Source: an uncultured Paracoccaceae bacterium
GTDB lineage: Bacteria; Pseudomonadota; Alphaproteobacteria; Rhodobacterales; Rhodobacteraceae
Assembly (NCBI GenBank): GCA_938005545.1
Contig: CALKXV010000005.1
Coordinates: 1 to 64,000 of the forward strand
Direction of reading: 5' to 3'
Length of the DNA: 64,000 nucleotides
In this document: positions 34,279 to 43,536 of the stretch, piece by piece
Layout: each line of letters starts with the position of its first letter
How positions within the stretch are numbered: position 1 is the first letter of the stretch
Notes under the pieces: generated by a model
Told to the model about the DNA's origin: nothing
The model's database searches: none
The model's input: the letters and a program-made list of their open reading frames with translations, nothing else
Translations under genes and position numbers: made by a program

Positions 34279-35796
34279 CTATTTAGGGTTCGCAGGCCCT
34301 TTATGGGTTGGCCCCAACGGCCCTAACCGAACGCCGGCGCGTAATTTTTGGTAGGGAATCGCTTGGATATCGCAATGTAAACTACCGGGCGCACCCGCAG
34401 AAATCACCGCTTGGCTGATCGGCTCAAAATCTGCGCGGTAGTGCACAGTGCTTTTGACGGCGATGATGCGCACGGTTTCCGGTTCAATGCCAATGTGCCT
34501 AAAATATCCGCGGTCAAGGCATTGATTGCGAACCGAAGACAAGACGATCTGAATGTCAGTGTCGGGTTTCAAAAGCGCGAGGCAAGCGGTTGGTCCGATC
34601 TCGGCGATACCGCCGCCATACATTTCGCCTTCGTAAGTGACGCGTCCGTTGGAGAGAGCGTTGACGCGGAAATGGCCGATGAAAGGCGCGTCGCCATCAA
34701 TGCCCGAGCGTCCGCCGATGGCGGTTTCAAAGGTTGCGCCAACGCCCAGTTCGTGGGCCTGCGCCGCGACTGTCGGATCATGGATCAAACCTAAAATTGC
34801 ACCTTGCGCGTTTTTGTCGACCAAGGCGCGCAGCACGCCGGTTGTATCCGAAGGCGTTCCGCCGCCGGGATTGTCTTGCACGTCGGCAATGGTGACAGGC
34901 TTGCCGGCAGGACAGTTCATTGCAGTTTCCACGGCGTCACGGGCGGTGGGTAAGTGGCAATCGAATTCGGGTTCTGCGTTCAGCGCCTGCTTTAGCATTT
35001 CGTCGGCGGCTGTTTCGGCTGTTGCTTGGTCAGGGGCATGGGCGATGATTGATGGACCTGTATCGGCCATGTCGCCGCCCGTAAATCCAACGGCCAATTC
35101 GACTTGTACGGTTGCGTCTGACGCTTGGATTGCGATTTCGTAGAGGCGTTTCATCGCGCCGTCGCCGGTGAATTGCGCGTGCATCGGGATGATGTAGGGG
35201 ATCTGCCGAAAGGCTTTTGCGGGGCGTTCGTCTTGGATGTGCCGTTGAAGCTGCGCGAAGGCGCGCGCGCCGGTTTCGGCCATATCAAGGTGTGGATAGG
35301 TTCGATAAATGCTGATCGAAGTTGCGTGCTTGACCATTTCCGCGGTGACATTTGCGTGCATGTCCAGACTGATTGCCACGGGTAGGGCATCGCCAAAAAC
35401 CGCCCGTATCCGCCGGAGCAATTCGCCCTCACCATCGTCATGGCGTTCCGTGATCATTGCGCCATGAAGATCGAGGTAGAGACCATCTATCGCACCGGCG
35501 GATTTTATCGCGTCTATAATTGCGGTTGAGATCACTTCAAATGCCTCGGAGGTGACGGGGCCGGATGGTTCGGCGGAGCCCCAAAGGATTGGAATGATTT
35601 CAACGCCCGCGTGTTCTGCCGCTTCGATGGCGCCCGTGATTGGCAGATTTAGGCCCTGCGTTCCGGTAACGACAGCGATGCCGTCCAGCAATCCGGGCCA
35701 GCTGTCGGCCATGCGGTATTCTTCTAGCCCGGCTTGACTGGAAACAAAGCTGTTGGTTTCATGTTGAAAACCGGCGAAAGCAATCCGTGTCATCAT
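34279..35796 (-). CDS. M81 family metallopeptidase (MlrC-like)
   Basis: A 505-residue protein with the MlrC N-terminal (DUF1485) and C-terminal domains. MlrC cleaves the last linear peptide in microcystin breakdown, but most homologues act on unknown amides. The opening RIAFAGFQHETNSFV, the metal-site-like segments YLDLHGAM and LDMHANVT, and the glycine-rich VQDNPGGGTPSDTTGVLRAL are family signatures. No signal peptide is present, so it works in the cytoplasm on imported substrate. It starts three bases after the CocE-like gene and stands next to a dipeptide-type importer, a common association for this family. Confidence 0.92.
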   Translation of the reverse strand: MMTRIAFAGFQHETNSFVSSQAGLEEYRMADSWPGLLDGIAVVTGTQGLNLPITGAIEAAEHAGVEIIPILWGSAEPSGPVTSEAFEVISTAIIDAIKSAGAIDGLYLDLHGAMITERHDDGEGELLRRIRAVFGDALPVAISLDMHANVTAEMVKHATSISIYRTYPHLDMAETGARAFAQLQRHIQDERPAKAFRQIPYIIPMHAQFTGDGAMKRLYEIAIQASDATVQVELAVGFTGGDMADTGPSIIAHAPDQATAETAADEMLKQALNAEPEFDCHLPTARDAVETAMNCPAGKPVTIADVQDNPGGGTPSDTTGVLRALVDKNAQGAILGLIHDPTVAAQAHELGVGATFETAIGGRSGIDGDAPFIGHFRVNALSNGRVTYEGEMYGGGIAEIGPTACLALLKPDTDIQIVLSSVRNQCLDRGYFRHIGIEPETVRIIAVKSTVHYRADFEPISQAVISAGAPGSLHCDIQAIPYQKLRAGVRLGPLGPTHKGPANPK

Positions 35797-35799
35797 ATC

Positions 35800-37770
35800 T
35801 CACATGTGGTCGCGGGGAATTCTGAAGGACCAGTCGCGCTTGAAAACCTGATCGCCGTCCTGTTGCGCCTCGATAGCGGTTTCCACAACCCATTCGGTTG
35901 GCGTCGCCTTGATCGAAGCCGTCGCCAGCTCGGAGGTTTCAATGCCATCGCGACACCGCAGACCATCGTATTGTTCGGTTCCCGCGATGCTAAGCGGGTC
36001 GCCACGTGTGATCGACCATTCCGAGCGTCGGGTTTCTTGCCATTCCATTCCATGCGCAGGGTGGCGTGTTCGCCCGGTGTCAGACGTCACGATGACGGTG
36101 GTGCGATCTGCGCTACGGTCGCGATGAATTTGCCGGTTCTCAGATGGGGGCGAGCTGTAGGGATAGCTTGGTATTGGTGCGTCGGTTTCGGGCAAGTCGA
36201 TGGCGCGAAAAACGTGATACGGAAGGTGGAGAGCGGCGGTGCCGTCGAGCGTAATTGTTGCGGTGACATCGGTTGGTGGCGGTAGGATCATGGGGAAGTA
36301 GGCAGTCGACAGTGCAAGTCGCAATCGGTGGCCGGAGCGGATGCGATACGCCGTTGCGTCAAGTGTCAGGGTGATGTCTTCCGCCTGTCCGGGTATCATC
36401 GGTTCGGGATCATCGCTTCCGTGTCGGTGCGACAGGTTCAGGATACCAAGGCTGATCCGGTGCGAGGTGCCGTCGGGATGCACGTCGAGCAAACGCGCGA
36501 CCAATGTGCCAATCGGTGCGTCAAGCGAAACGCGCATCCGCACCGAGGGGCGACCGATGATATCCAAGGGTGCATCCTGAGCGGGCGTTTCAAAGCAGAC
36601 AGAGAATCCATCATCGCGTCTTTGATCCCCCGGCAAGTCTGCGCGTCCGCCTTGGGTGAAAAACTCACCTCCATCAGCTCCGCAATCGAGCGGGGTTTTG
36701 ATGGTTAGTTCGGTTTTTTCGGATGGGGCGTTTTCGCTCAATCGTCCTGGCGTAAGATAGAACATGCGTTCCGTTGGGTCGGTCTGATCAATTGCGATCC
36801 ATTGGCCGGGGTCTTTGTCGCGTGTGCCGTCTGGCCGGACCGCTTCGGAGAGCCAAAGCCGGTGTGCGGGCAGGTTTTCAACGCCTGTATCTTCGCCGAG
36901 AAGCCAGCGTTTCCACCATTTTTCTGCTTCACCCAAGAAGTCCAGCCGGGGTTCAGGTGTTGCGAAGTGCGGGTATAGATGGACCCAAGGCCCGGTGATC
37001 GATCTTGCGCCATCGCCAAGTCCGGCGCGTGCGTCCCAAGGCGCGTTGCGATAGCCGTCGGCCCATCCCGCGACCATCAGGGCTTTGGCGTTTACGGCCC
37101 CAAAGTCTTCGGAAATTGATCCGTGCCGCCAATACGTGTCGCGTCTTTGGTGGGTGAGCCAGGGTTCTATCAAGGCAGGTAGATTGTTTAACCGATCCAG
37201 CCAAATGTTGCGCCAGTTTTCCCCAACGACGCGTGCATCGGGGGCCCGTGCGGCGCGGCCCAGCATTTGTGTGGCCCAGTAAAGGTTCGCCGACATCAAA
37301 GCGCCGCCCTTGAAGTGAATGTCGTCGGCGAAGCGGTCGACCGTCGATGCGATTGAGATCACGGCTTTCAATGCGGGTGGTTGGCGAGCGGCCACTTGTA
37401 GCGCGTTAAAGCCGCCCCATGATATGCCCATCATGCCGACGTTTCCGTTGCACCATGGTTGTTCGGCAATCCATGCGATGACCGCTTCGGCGTCCGACAA
37501 TTCGGTTTCGGAATATTCATCGTCGAAGTGGCCACTCGAATCACCGGTCCCACGCAGGTCGACGCGGACGCCTGCGATTCCCGTGGCTGCAAAGACCGGA
37601 TAGACGCTTTCATCGCGTGCAGCAGTTCCGTCCCGTCGGCGATAGGGAAGGTATTCCAGAACCGCGGGCACGGCAGTGTCGCGGGCGGTTTGGGGCAACC
37701 AAATGCGCGCCGCCAGTTGGGTTCCATCAGAAAGCGTGATCCATTCGGTTTCGATTTCTTCAAAGCTCAT
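35800..37770 (-). CDS. CocE/NonD family hydrolase (X-Pro dipeptidyl-peptidase S15 type)
   Basis: A 656-residue alpha/beta hydrolase with a C-terminal jelly-roll domain (about 420-650). Members cleave esters or amides, such as cocaine esterase or X-prolyl dipeptidyl peptidase. The nucleophile is Ser117 in GISWGG; the acid and base are probably the Asp in VAGWADGYRN and the His in TGPWVHLYPH. The LPYRRRDGTAARDE loop (oxyanion tyrosine) is conserved. It starts at ATG 37770 (MSFEEIE), four bases after the dehydrogenase gene. Lack of a signal peptide again points to a substrate that is taken up first. Confidence 0.9.
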   Translation of the reverse strand: MSFEEIETEWITLSDGTQLAARIWLPQTARDTAVPAVLEYLPYRRRDGTAARDESVYPVFAATGIAGVRVDLRGTGDSSGHFDDEYSETELSDAEAVIAWIAEQPWCNGNVGMMGISWGGFNALQVAARQPPALKAVISIASTVDRFADDIHFKGGALMSANLYWATQMLGRAARAPDARVVGENWRNIWLDRLNNLPALIEPWLTHQRRDTYWRHGSISEDFGAVNAKALMVAGWADGYRNAPWDARAGLGDGARSITGPWVHLYPHFATPEPRLDFLGEAEKWWKRWLLGEDTGVENLPAHRLWLSEAVRPDGTRDKDPGQWIAIDQTDPTERMFYLTPGRLSENAPSEKTELTIKTPLDCGADGGEFFTQGGRADLPGDQRRDDGFSVCFETPAQDAPLDIIGRPSVRMRVSLDAPIGTLVARLLDVHPDGTSHRISLGILNLSHRHGSDDPEPMIPGQAEDITLTLDATAYRIRSGHRLRLALSTAYFPMILPPPTDVTATITLDGTAALHLPYHVFRAIDLPETDAPIPSYPYSSPPSENRQIHRDRSADRTTVIVTSDTGRTRHPAHGMEWQETRRSEWSITRGDPLSIAGTEQYDGLRCRDGIETSELATASIKATPTEWVVETAIEAQQDGDQVFKRDWSFRIPRDHM

Positions 37771-37774
37771 GCGT

Positions 37775-38743
37775 TCAGTACCCGCGGTTCGGATCGACGA
37801 TGTTAAAGAGCGGCTTACCTGCGACCCAAAGTGCAAGATTGTCGAGAAAAAGCTGAAATGATGCGGTCTCCCATCCATCGAACACGGATGAACAATGGGG
37901 CGATAGGATCAGATTGTCCAAACCCCAGAGGGGATTGTCGATGGGCAGGGGCTCGGTTTCAAAGACATCGACGCCCGCGCCCTTGATGTGTTTTGTCGCA
38001 AGCATGTCGGCGAGAGATGTCTGATCCACCACACCGCCTCTGCTGACGTCTGCAAAAAGGACGCCGGGCTTCATTAAGGCGAAGGCGGTCGCATCAATTA
38101 GCCCGCGTGTTTCATTGGTTAAGGGCGTTGTGATTGCGATGGTGTCTGCGTCTGGCAAAAGCGTATGGAGTTTGTCTGCGGCTTCGCTGCGATCTACATT
38201 GTCCATTGGACGCGGGGTTCTGCGGGTGCCAATGACCCGCATGCCGAAAGCTTTTGCACGAAGTGCCAAGGCTTGGCCTGTGTGGCCAAGCCCAACAATC
38301 AAAAGGGTTTTCCCCTTTAACGGTGTCACGCTGCGGGCCTGCCAAAGGCGCGCGGATTTGTCTGATGTTAAACCCGGAACGTCCATCGCGAAGTGCAGGA
38401 ATACGCCCATAATGTATTCGGCCATGGCATCTGCCGCGACGCCAGCGGCATTGGTGACGGTTGTTTTCGTTGGTTCCCAATGCCCGAAGTGATCGATACC
38501 AACGCCGCCGTTTGCGACCCATTTCGGTCCATCGTCGTTGAAAAGTGCACCGCGTGGATATCCTGGCGTCCCTGCAAAGCGGACTGTGTAAACCACCTCG
38601 GGGCGAAATGTGGATAGCGCGTTGGGCAAGCTTTCATAGGTTGCACATTCGGCGATTTCGACGCCCGGATGTGCGGCGCGAAGTGTCGTTGCAAGCGATG
38701 CCGTCTCAGTGTTGTGAAGAAGGATGCGAGGGGTTTGGTTCAT
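37775..38743 (-). CDS. D-isomer-specific 2-hydroxyacid dehydrogenase
   Basis: A 322-residue NAD(P)-dependent enzyme interconverting 2-keto and 2-hydroxy acids. The cofactor-binding loop is GLGHTGQAL (about 150-158) and the next strand ends in GTRRTPRP, whose arginines suggest NADPH. Catalytic residues are likely Arg in VSRGGVVD, Glu in DVFETEPLP and His in SPHCSS. The GVGIDHFG stretch is also typical of the family. Its ATG overlaps the MmgE/PrpD stop (ATGA), so it is part of the catabolic operon. The keto acid partner could come from the HisC-like aminotransferase. Confidence 0.9.
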   Translation of the reverse strand: MNQTPRILLHNTETASLATTLRAAHPGVEIAECATYESLPNALSTFRPEVVYTVRFAGTPGYPRGALFNDDGPKWVANGGVGIDHFGHWEPTKTTVTNAAGVAADAMAEYIMGVFLHFAMDVPGLTSDKSARLWQARSVTPLKGKTLLIVGLGHTGQALALRAKAFGMRVIGTRRTPRPMDNVDRSEAADKLHTLLPDADTIAITTPLTNETRGLIDATAFALMKPGVLFADVSRGGVVDQTSLADMLATKHIKGAGVDVFETEPLPIDNPLWGLDNLILSPHCSSVFDGWETASFQLFLDNLALWVAGKPLFNIVDPNRGY

Positions 38744-40077
38744 GTGTCTGTGGGCGCATGAAGTAAGGTCAACAGGTCGGCGAAGGGAATGTCCGGGTCC
38801 ATCATTTGCTCACGCATCGCCCAGATTTTCGACCGGCGGGCGTCGGTCAGTGCGGCCGCCATGGTGTGGAATTTTTCCTCGACCTCTGAAAGCGACATCG
38901 GCACCTCTTGGCCGCCTTTGGCTTGGGTGTCGCCGGACGCAAAGGTTTGTCCATCCGTTGTAACCACAGTTACATCCGACCATCGATCAATCGGGAAACG
39001 GTCGGAATGGCTCCTGTCTTCGGTAACGGTGATTTTGTCGAGCACGGCTGCGATCTTTGAATCGGTCAGCGCGTCGCCCGCGATTTCGTCGGGGCCAACC
39101 CGTCCGTGAACCAGCCGCGCGCCCAAGGCGAAGGGTAGCGAATATTGTGCCTGCGACGTTGTGCTTGGCATGGCAGGGAACAAGGCGGCGGCTTCTTCGA
39201 ACGTTCGCACGTCGATCTTTGCAACATCTGATGCGCTCAGCCCATGGGTGTCTATCAGCGTGCCCAATGCATCAATTGCCGCATGGGCCCAACGACAGAT
39301 GGGATAGGGTTTGATATAGTTCTCGACCACCGTCCAGCGTTGCCCAAGGTCTTGCCAGTAAGTGGCTGCTTCTTCGGCTTCGATGGTGATTGCAGGTGCG
39401 CCCTCAAAACCATCTTCAGCAAGCAGAACTGCCATAAGACCGGTGAACGCCCCCATACCTGACCCATCATGAAGCATGGTTGGGTTAGCAATTTCGCGCA
39501 TCATTTGGCTGCGGGGGCCGTGATATTCGGCAATGCCGAAAGCATCGCGCAAACGTGCGGCATCCATGCCACGCAACCGTGCACCAAGGGCCGCAACGCC
39601 CAGTGCATTCCAAGCGCCGGAGGTGTGATAGTCGCTGACCGTTCCATGAAGCGCGAGACCCGCGCGTCCGGCAATTTCATAGGAAAGTGTCATTGCTTCC
39701 AAGGCCTTGCGCGCAGAAAGTGCGGGCATGTGTTCGGCCAAGGCGCAAAGAGCGGGCACCACGGCGCAACCAATGTGACCTTTGACGGGGTTGAAGCCAT
39801 CGTGGGCATCAAGGTTGTCGATTTGGGTTGCGGCGGCGAATGCAGCACCCGGGATTGAGGCGCGCCGACCATCAAACAGAAGGGTTGCTGCGTCGTTATC
39901 GGAGGCCGCGCTCATAAACCGTGCGGCATGGTTGCGCGCGATGTGGCTGACCTCAAGCCCGGCTGCGCCAGCAGTCACACCAAGTGTGTCGATGAGAAGC
40001 GTTGCCGCGAAGTCCAGAGCACTGTCTGGGATCGCGGTTGCGCCAAGAGTGAAATCAGCGATGTCGTCGAATGTCAT
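38740..40077 (-). CDS. MmgE/PrpD family protein
   Basis: A 445-residue protein of the 2-methylcitrate dehydratase/iminodisuccinate epimerase/cis-aconitate decarboxylase superfamily, which act on branched di- and tricarboxylates. The N-terminal helical domain contains DTLGVTAGAAG and DNLDAHDGFNPVKGHIGCAVVPAL; the second domain includes YIKPYPICRWAHAAIDAL. Active-site details cannot be pinned down from one sequence, so the reaction is open (dehydratase, decarboxylase or racemase). It overlaps its upstream and downstream neighbours by four bases each and lies next to a maleate-isomerase-like gene, which suggests a dicarboxylate intermediate. Confidence 0.9.
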   Translation of the reverse strand: MTFDDIADFTLGATAIPDSALDFAATLLIDTLGVTAGAAGLEVSHIARNHAARFMSAASDNDAATLLFDGRRASIPGAAFAAATQIDNLDAHDGFNPVKGHIGCAVVPALCALAEHMPALSARKALEAMTLSYEIAGRAGLALHGTVSDYHTSGAWNALGVAALGARLRGMDAARLRDAFGIAEYHGPRSQMMREIANPTMLHDGSGMGAFTGLMAVLLAEDGFEGAPAITIEAEEAATYWQDLGQRWTVVENYIKPYPICRWAHAAIDALGTLIDTHGLSASDVAKIDVRTFEEAAALFPAMPSTTSQAQYSLPFALGARLVHGRVGPDEIAGDALTDSKIAAVLDKITVTEDRSHSDRFPIDRWSDVTVVTTDGQTFASGDTQAKGGQEVPMSLSEVEEKFHTMAAALTDARRSKIWAMREQMMDPDIPFADLLTLLHAPTDT

Positions 40078-40817
40078 AGGCGTGTTCTTTCCAGCAATTG
40101 ACCAAATCCGGTCACGGGCTCCGCTATTTTCAGCATTCGTAGGGCTTCGAACGCCAAGGCTTGGTTCGAGGATACAACAGGCTTGCCGAATTGGTCTTCC
40201 AATTGTGCGATGATTTCGACACTTCGCATGTCGGTGCAGGACAACAGGACGGCGTCTGCGTCTGGGTGGTTCGCACCCAATGCCAAATCGGCCACATCGG
40301 CGGGTGTCATAGCCCCTTGTTCGTCATTGCTTAAAGCTTTGGGCATTTCGGCGCGGGCGACAATATTGAAACCGCAGTGGGTCAGGAAAGCAACCGCCAG
40401 ATCGTTGATGTCGGCGGCATAGGGGGACGCAAAGCCGATGCGTTTGACCTGTAAAGTTTCAAGCGCCGAGACCACGGCGCCTGCTGCCGTTACACTCATT
40501 GCCCCGCTGTCGGCTTTGATCCGGGCGGCAAGCGCGCGATCAAATTCTGGGCCGTGCGTCAGTGTGGCTGAGGTGCAGCCGTATAGAATGACATCAGGTT
40601 TGACGCCCGCCAACAGGCGCAAGGGTTCGTCCAGATCCGATGTGCCCAATCCGGCCATTTGATCGGCATCGGGGGTTTCGTTTTCATCATAGCCGCCCAG
40701 CCTTGCCGAATGGAGCGTTATGTCCGGCGGGCACATGAGCGCCATGTCGGGTTCAAAGTTGGTGTTTGTGAATGGCACCAAAAGCCCAAGACGGGCGCGT
40801 CCGCGACGGGTGATCAT
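40074..40817 (-). CDS. Maleate isomerase / Asp-Glu racemase superfamily protein
   Basis: A 247-residue member of the group holding maleate cis-trans isomerase, arylmalonate decarboxylase and Asp/Glu/hydantoin racemases. Two cysteines in mirror-image positions serve catalysis: Cys81 (LYGCTSATLTHG) and Cys194 (LLSCTDMRS). The N-terminus RLGLLVPFTNTNFEPDM is typical of the maleate isomerase branch. In this operon, with HyuA, HyuB and MmgE/PrpD, it could be a hydantoin racemase, a dicarboxylate isomerase or a decarboxylase. It overlaps both neighbours by four bases. Confidence 0.88.
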   Translation of the reverse strand: MITRRGRARLGLLVPFTNTNFEPDMALMCPPDITLHSARLGGYDENETPDADQMAGLGTSDLDEPLRLLAGVKPDVILYGCTSATLTHGPEFDRALAARIKADSGAMSVTAAGAVVSALETLQVKRIGFASPYAADINDLAVAFLTHCGFNIVARAEMPKALSNDEQGAMTPADVADLALGANHPDADAVLLSCTDMRSVEIIAQLEDQFGKPVVSSNQALAFEALRMLKIAEPVTGFGQLLERTRL

Positions 40818-41893
40818 GTAGCGGCCCTTTTTTCGGCTTCCAATATTTCAAGCGCCTTTTCCATGTGTTCGGACGGCCCGACCGTCATGCGCAGGCAGTG
40901 CGGCAATCCTGCACCGTCCTGAGGGCGCAGAAAAATGCCTTTGCCGCGAAGTATGTGATCAATGCGGATGGCTTCGGCGGGCGTTTCAAGGTCGATCAAT
41001 AAGAAATTTGTAAAACTGGGATAGATTTTATAGCCTGCTTTTTGCAATCTGGCTGCCGCCCCGTCGCGCAGCTCAATGGTTCTTGAACATGTTTCGCGCA
41101 TATAGGCGTCGTCGTTGAGAGCAGCCATGGCTGCGGCTTCGGACATTGTCGTTAAGGAGTTTGGGTTCATGATCTTCCGAAGCTCAATTGCGATGTTGAT
41201 CGGGAAAACACCCCAGCCAACGCGGCACCCGGCCAATCCGTAAGCTTTTGAAAATGTGCGCAGAACTACGGTGTTTCCTCCAGTCACCATGTCGAATACG
41301 CGTTCGCCAAGGTGATCTGCGAATTCGCCGTAGGCTTCGTCGATGACCAACAAGATATCGTCTCGAAGGGCTGCGCGTAGTCGCTTCAGTTCGCTTATTG
41401 GTATCCGCGTGCCCGTTGGATTGCCCGGATTGGCGATGAACAAAAGCCCTGTTTCGCGGCGCACCGTGCGCAACAAGGCATCAACCGAAGCTGTCGCTTC
41501 AATTTCCGGTGCCGTGTGAAATGGCGCGTTCGACATCTGGGCAACAGTGCGGAAAAACGGGTAGGCATGCGCCGGTGCAAGGACCGCGCGATCAGGCCCA
41601 GCAAAGCAACGGGCCAAGCAAGAAATCAAATCCAGCGAGCCATTTCCGCAAAGAATATTTTTCGGATCAAGCCGGTGATGTTGGCCGAGTGCTGTGCGAA
41701 GGTTTGTCCAATCGGGGTCAGGATAAAGCGCGGAATCTGCTAGCGCGTGCGTGGCGGCTTCAATGGCCAAAGGGCTGGGTGACCGCAGACTTTCGTTTTG
41801 CGACAGCGAGATCAGCGGCACTCTTTCGGGTGACGAAAGGTCAGCCAATGCATAAGGTGCCATCGCCTGAATATGAGTTTGGGCGCGCGTCAT
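40814..41893 (-). CDS. HisC-like PLP-dependent aminotransferase
   Basis: A 359-residue class I/II aminotransferase resembling histidinol-phosphate aminotransferase. The PLP lysine is Lys216 in RTFSKAYGLAGCRVGW, and FIANPGNPTG (152-161) and VIDEAYGEFAD carry the cofactor-binding Asn and Asp. It sits inside a catabolic operon rather than among his genes, overlapping HyuB and the isomerase gene by four bases, so it more likely transaminates the pathway compound than makes histidine. The substrate may still resemble histidinol phosphate or an aromatic or imidazole amino acid. Confidence 0.88.
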   Translation of the reverse strand: MTRAQTHIQAMAPYALADLSSPERVPLISLSQNESLRSPSPLAIEAATHALADSALYPDPDWTNLRTALGQHHRLDPKNILCGNGSLDLISCLARCFAGPDRAVLAPAHAYPFFRTVAQMSNAPFHTAPEIEATASVDALLRTVRRETGLLFIANPGNPTGTRIPISELKRLRAALRDDILLVIDEAYGEFADHLGERVFDMVTGGNTVVLRTFSKAYGLAGCRVGWGVFPINIAIELRKIMNPNSLTTMSEAAAMAALNDDAYMRETCSRTIELRDGAAARLQKAGYKIYPSFTNFLLIDLETPAEAIRIDHILRGKGIFLRPQDGAGLPHCLRMTVGPSEHMEKALEILEAEKRAAT

Positions 41894-43536
41894 GATGTTT
41901 GACCATAGTGGTTTCGCGCCGCATCGACACTAACAAGACCGGCATCGATGTCGCTTTCAAGCCGCCCGCGGTCTCGTTCGCTGGCTGGTCCAAAACCACC
42001 GCCACCGGGGGTTTCAAAAATCAGACGATCGCCCGCCTTGATGATGAACGTCCCCTTGCCGGGTAGGTCTGTTCCGTTTTCGGCAAGCTGAATGCGACCT
42101 GCGGCACCATCACCGGCCCCGTCGCGACCCTTTGCAGGCGTTTCAATCCGTTCAACGGACAAAAACAGTTGCAGGTCTTGGTCTTCCGACGCGCTCATCT
42201 CGATCCTTTGGCCCAAACCGCCGCGTTGCCGACCGGGCCCGCCTGAATCCATGCGAAGTTCGCGGCGATGGATCAACACAGGCGCAACGGCTTCCGTCGT
42301 TTCCACCTGACTGCCCCATACGCCGCTTGGAAACGCGGTGGCAGACAAGCCGTCCAATGTGGGCCGCGCGCCTGTGCCACCATTAAAGACCAATTCCAAA
42401 GCGAAAAGCGTTTCGTTCCGGTCTTCGGCTCCGGGTGAATGCCGAAGCGGCAGGTCGTACATACATGACGCCCCTTCGGCGGGGACTTGACCCGGTAAGG
42501 CTTGTGCCAAACAGCCATAGACCAGGTCGGGCGTCATTTGCCCAAGTGTATGCCGCATGGCGACAGGGGCAGGATGTTGCGCGTTCAATATGCATCCTGT
42601 TGGGCCGATGACCCGAAAGGGTTCCAGTGATCCGGCGTTGTTCGGGATGTCTGGGCCAATGATACATCTTAGTGCAAAGACGGTGTATGCCGTTGCATAG
42701 TTTAGTGGAACGTTGATGCCCTTTGTGATGCACGGCGCGGTGCCATCGAAATCGACTAACAAGTGGTCATCTGCAATTGTGAGCGTTGCGTTCAATTCAA
42801 GCGGCGTGTCATATCCATCCACCTTCAAACTATTGTGCCAGATGCCTTTAGGTAATTCCGCAATTGCAGAAATTGTTCCACGACGCGATGTTTCAATAAT
42901 ATATGTCGCTATTTCATCTAGATCGGTTAATTCAAATTCCCGCATCATTTGGCAAAGCCGATCAGCCCCTGTTTCGCAGCACGCAATAAGAGCGAAAATA
43001 TCACCCTCGTTTGCAATTGGTTCGCGGGAATTGGAGCGGACAATGTCCATTAGAAGCGTATTTAGCTTACCACCGTCCAGTAGTTTACAAGGAGGGATCA
43101 AAAGACCTTCGTCAAAAATATCGGTGCCGTCTGGCCCCATGCCAAGCCCACCCATGTCGACCAAGTGGGATGTGCACGACGTGCATCCGATCAAGCGGTC
43201 ATCGTGAAACACCGGCATCATCAACAAAAAGTCGTTTAAGTGCCCGGACGCGATCCAAGGATCATTGGTCACGTAAATATCGCCGGGGCGCATGTCGCAA
43301 ATTGGAAAATGGTTGCGCAGCGTTTCAACTGCCATGGCCATCGTATTGATATGCCCCGGTGTTCCGGTCACGGCTTGGGCTAGCATGCGGCCCTTCGCAT
43401 CGAAAATTCCAGCAGAGATGTCGCCGCATTCTCTGACAATTGGACTGAAAGCCGCGCGCATCAAGGCTTGGCCTTGTTCTTCGACCACGGCGAGCAGGCG
43501 ATCCCAAATAACTTGCAGGCGGGTGTTTGGGATCAT
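41890..43536 (-). CDS. hyuB: Hydantoinase B/oxoprolinase family protein (HyuB)
   Basis: A 548-residue subunit of the ATP-dependent hydantoinase/oxoprolinase/acetone carboxylase family. Characteristic pieces are RVIWDR-like start (LQVIWDRLLAVVEEQG), SPIVRECGDISAGIFD, YVTNDPWIASGHLNDF with putative metal-binding histidines, and the glycine-rich C-terminal ETPGGGGFG. It works with HyuA, encoded just before it with an ATGA overlap that also fixes the start at 43536. The pair would open a cyclic amide such as an N-methylhydantoin, or carboxylate a ketone; sequence alone does not choose. Confidence 0.93.
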   Translation of the reverse strand: MIPNTRLQVIWDRLLAVVEEQGQALMRAAFSPIVRECGDISAGIFDAKGRMLAQAVTGTPGHINTMAMAVETLRNHFPICDMRPGDIYVTNDPWIASGHLNDFLLMMPVFHDDRLIGCTSCTSHLVDMGGLGMGPDGTDIFDEGLLIPPCKLLDGGKLNTLLMDIVRSNSREPIANEGDIFALIACCETGADRLCQMMREFELTDLDEIATYIIETSRRGTISAIAELPKGIWHNSLKVDGYDTPLELNATLTIADDHLLVDFDGTAPCITKGINVPLNYATAYTVFALRCIIGPDIPNNAGSLEPFRVIGPTGCILNAQHPAPVAMRHTLGQMTPDLVYGCLAQALPGQVPAEGASCMYDLPLRHSPGAEDRNETLFALELVFNGGTGARPTLDGLSATAFPSGVWGSQVETTEAVAPVLIHRRELRMDSGGPGRQRGGLGQRIEMSASEDQDLQLFLSVERIETPAKGRDGAGDGAAGRIQLAENGTDLPGKGTFIIKAGDRLIFETPGGGGFGPASERDRGRLESDIDAGLVSVDAARNHYGQTS

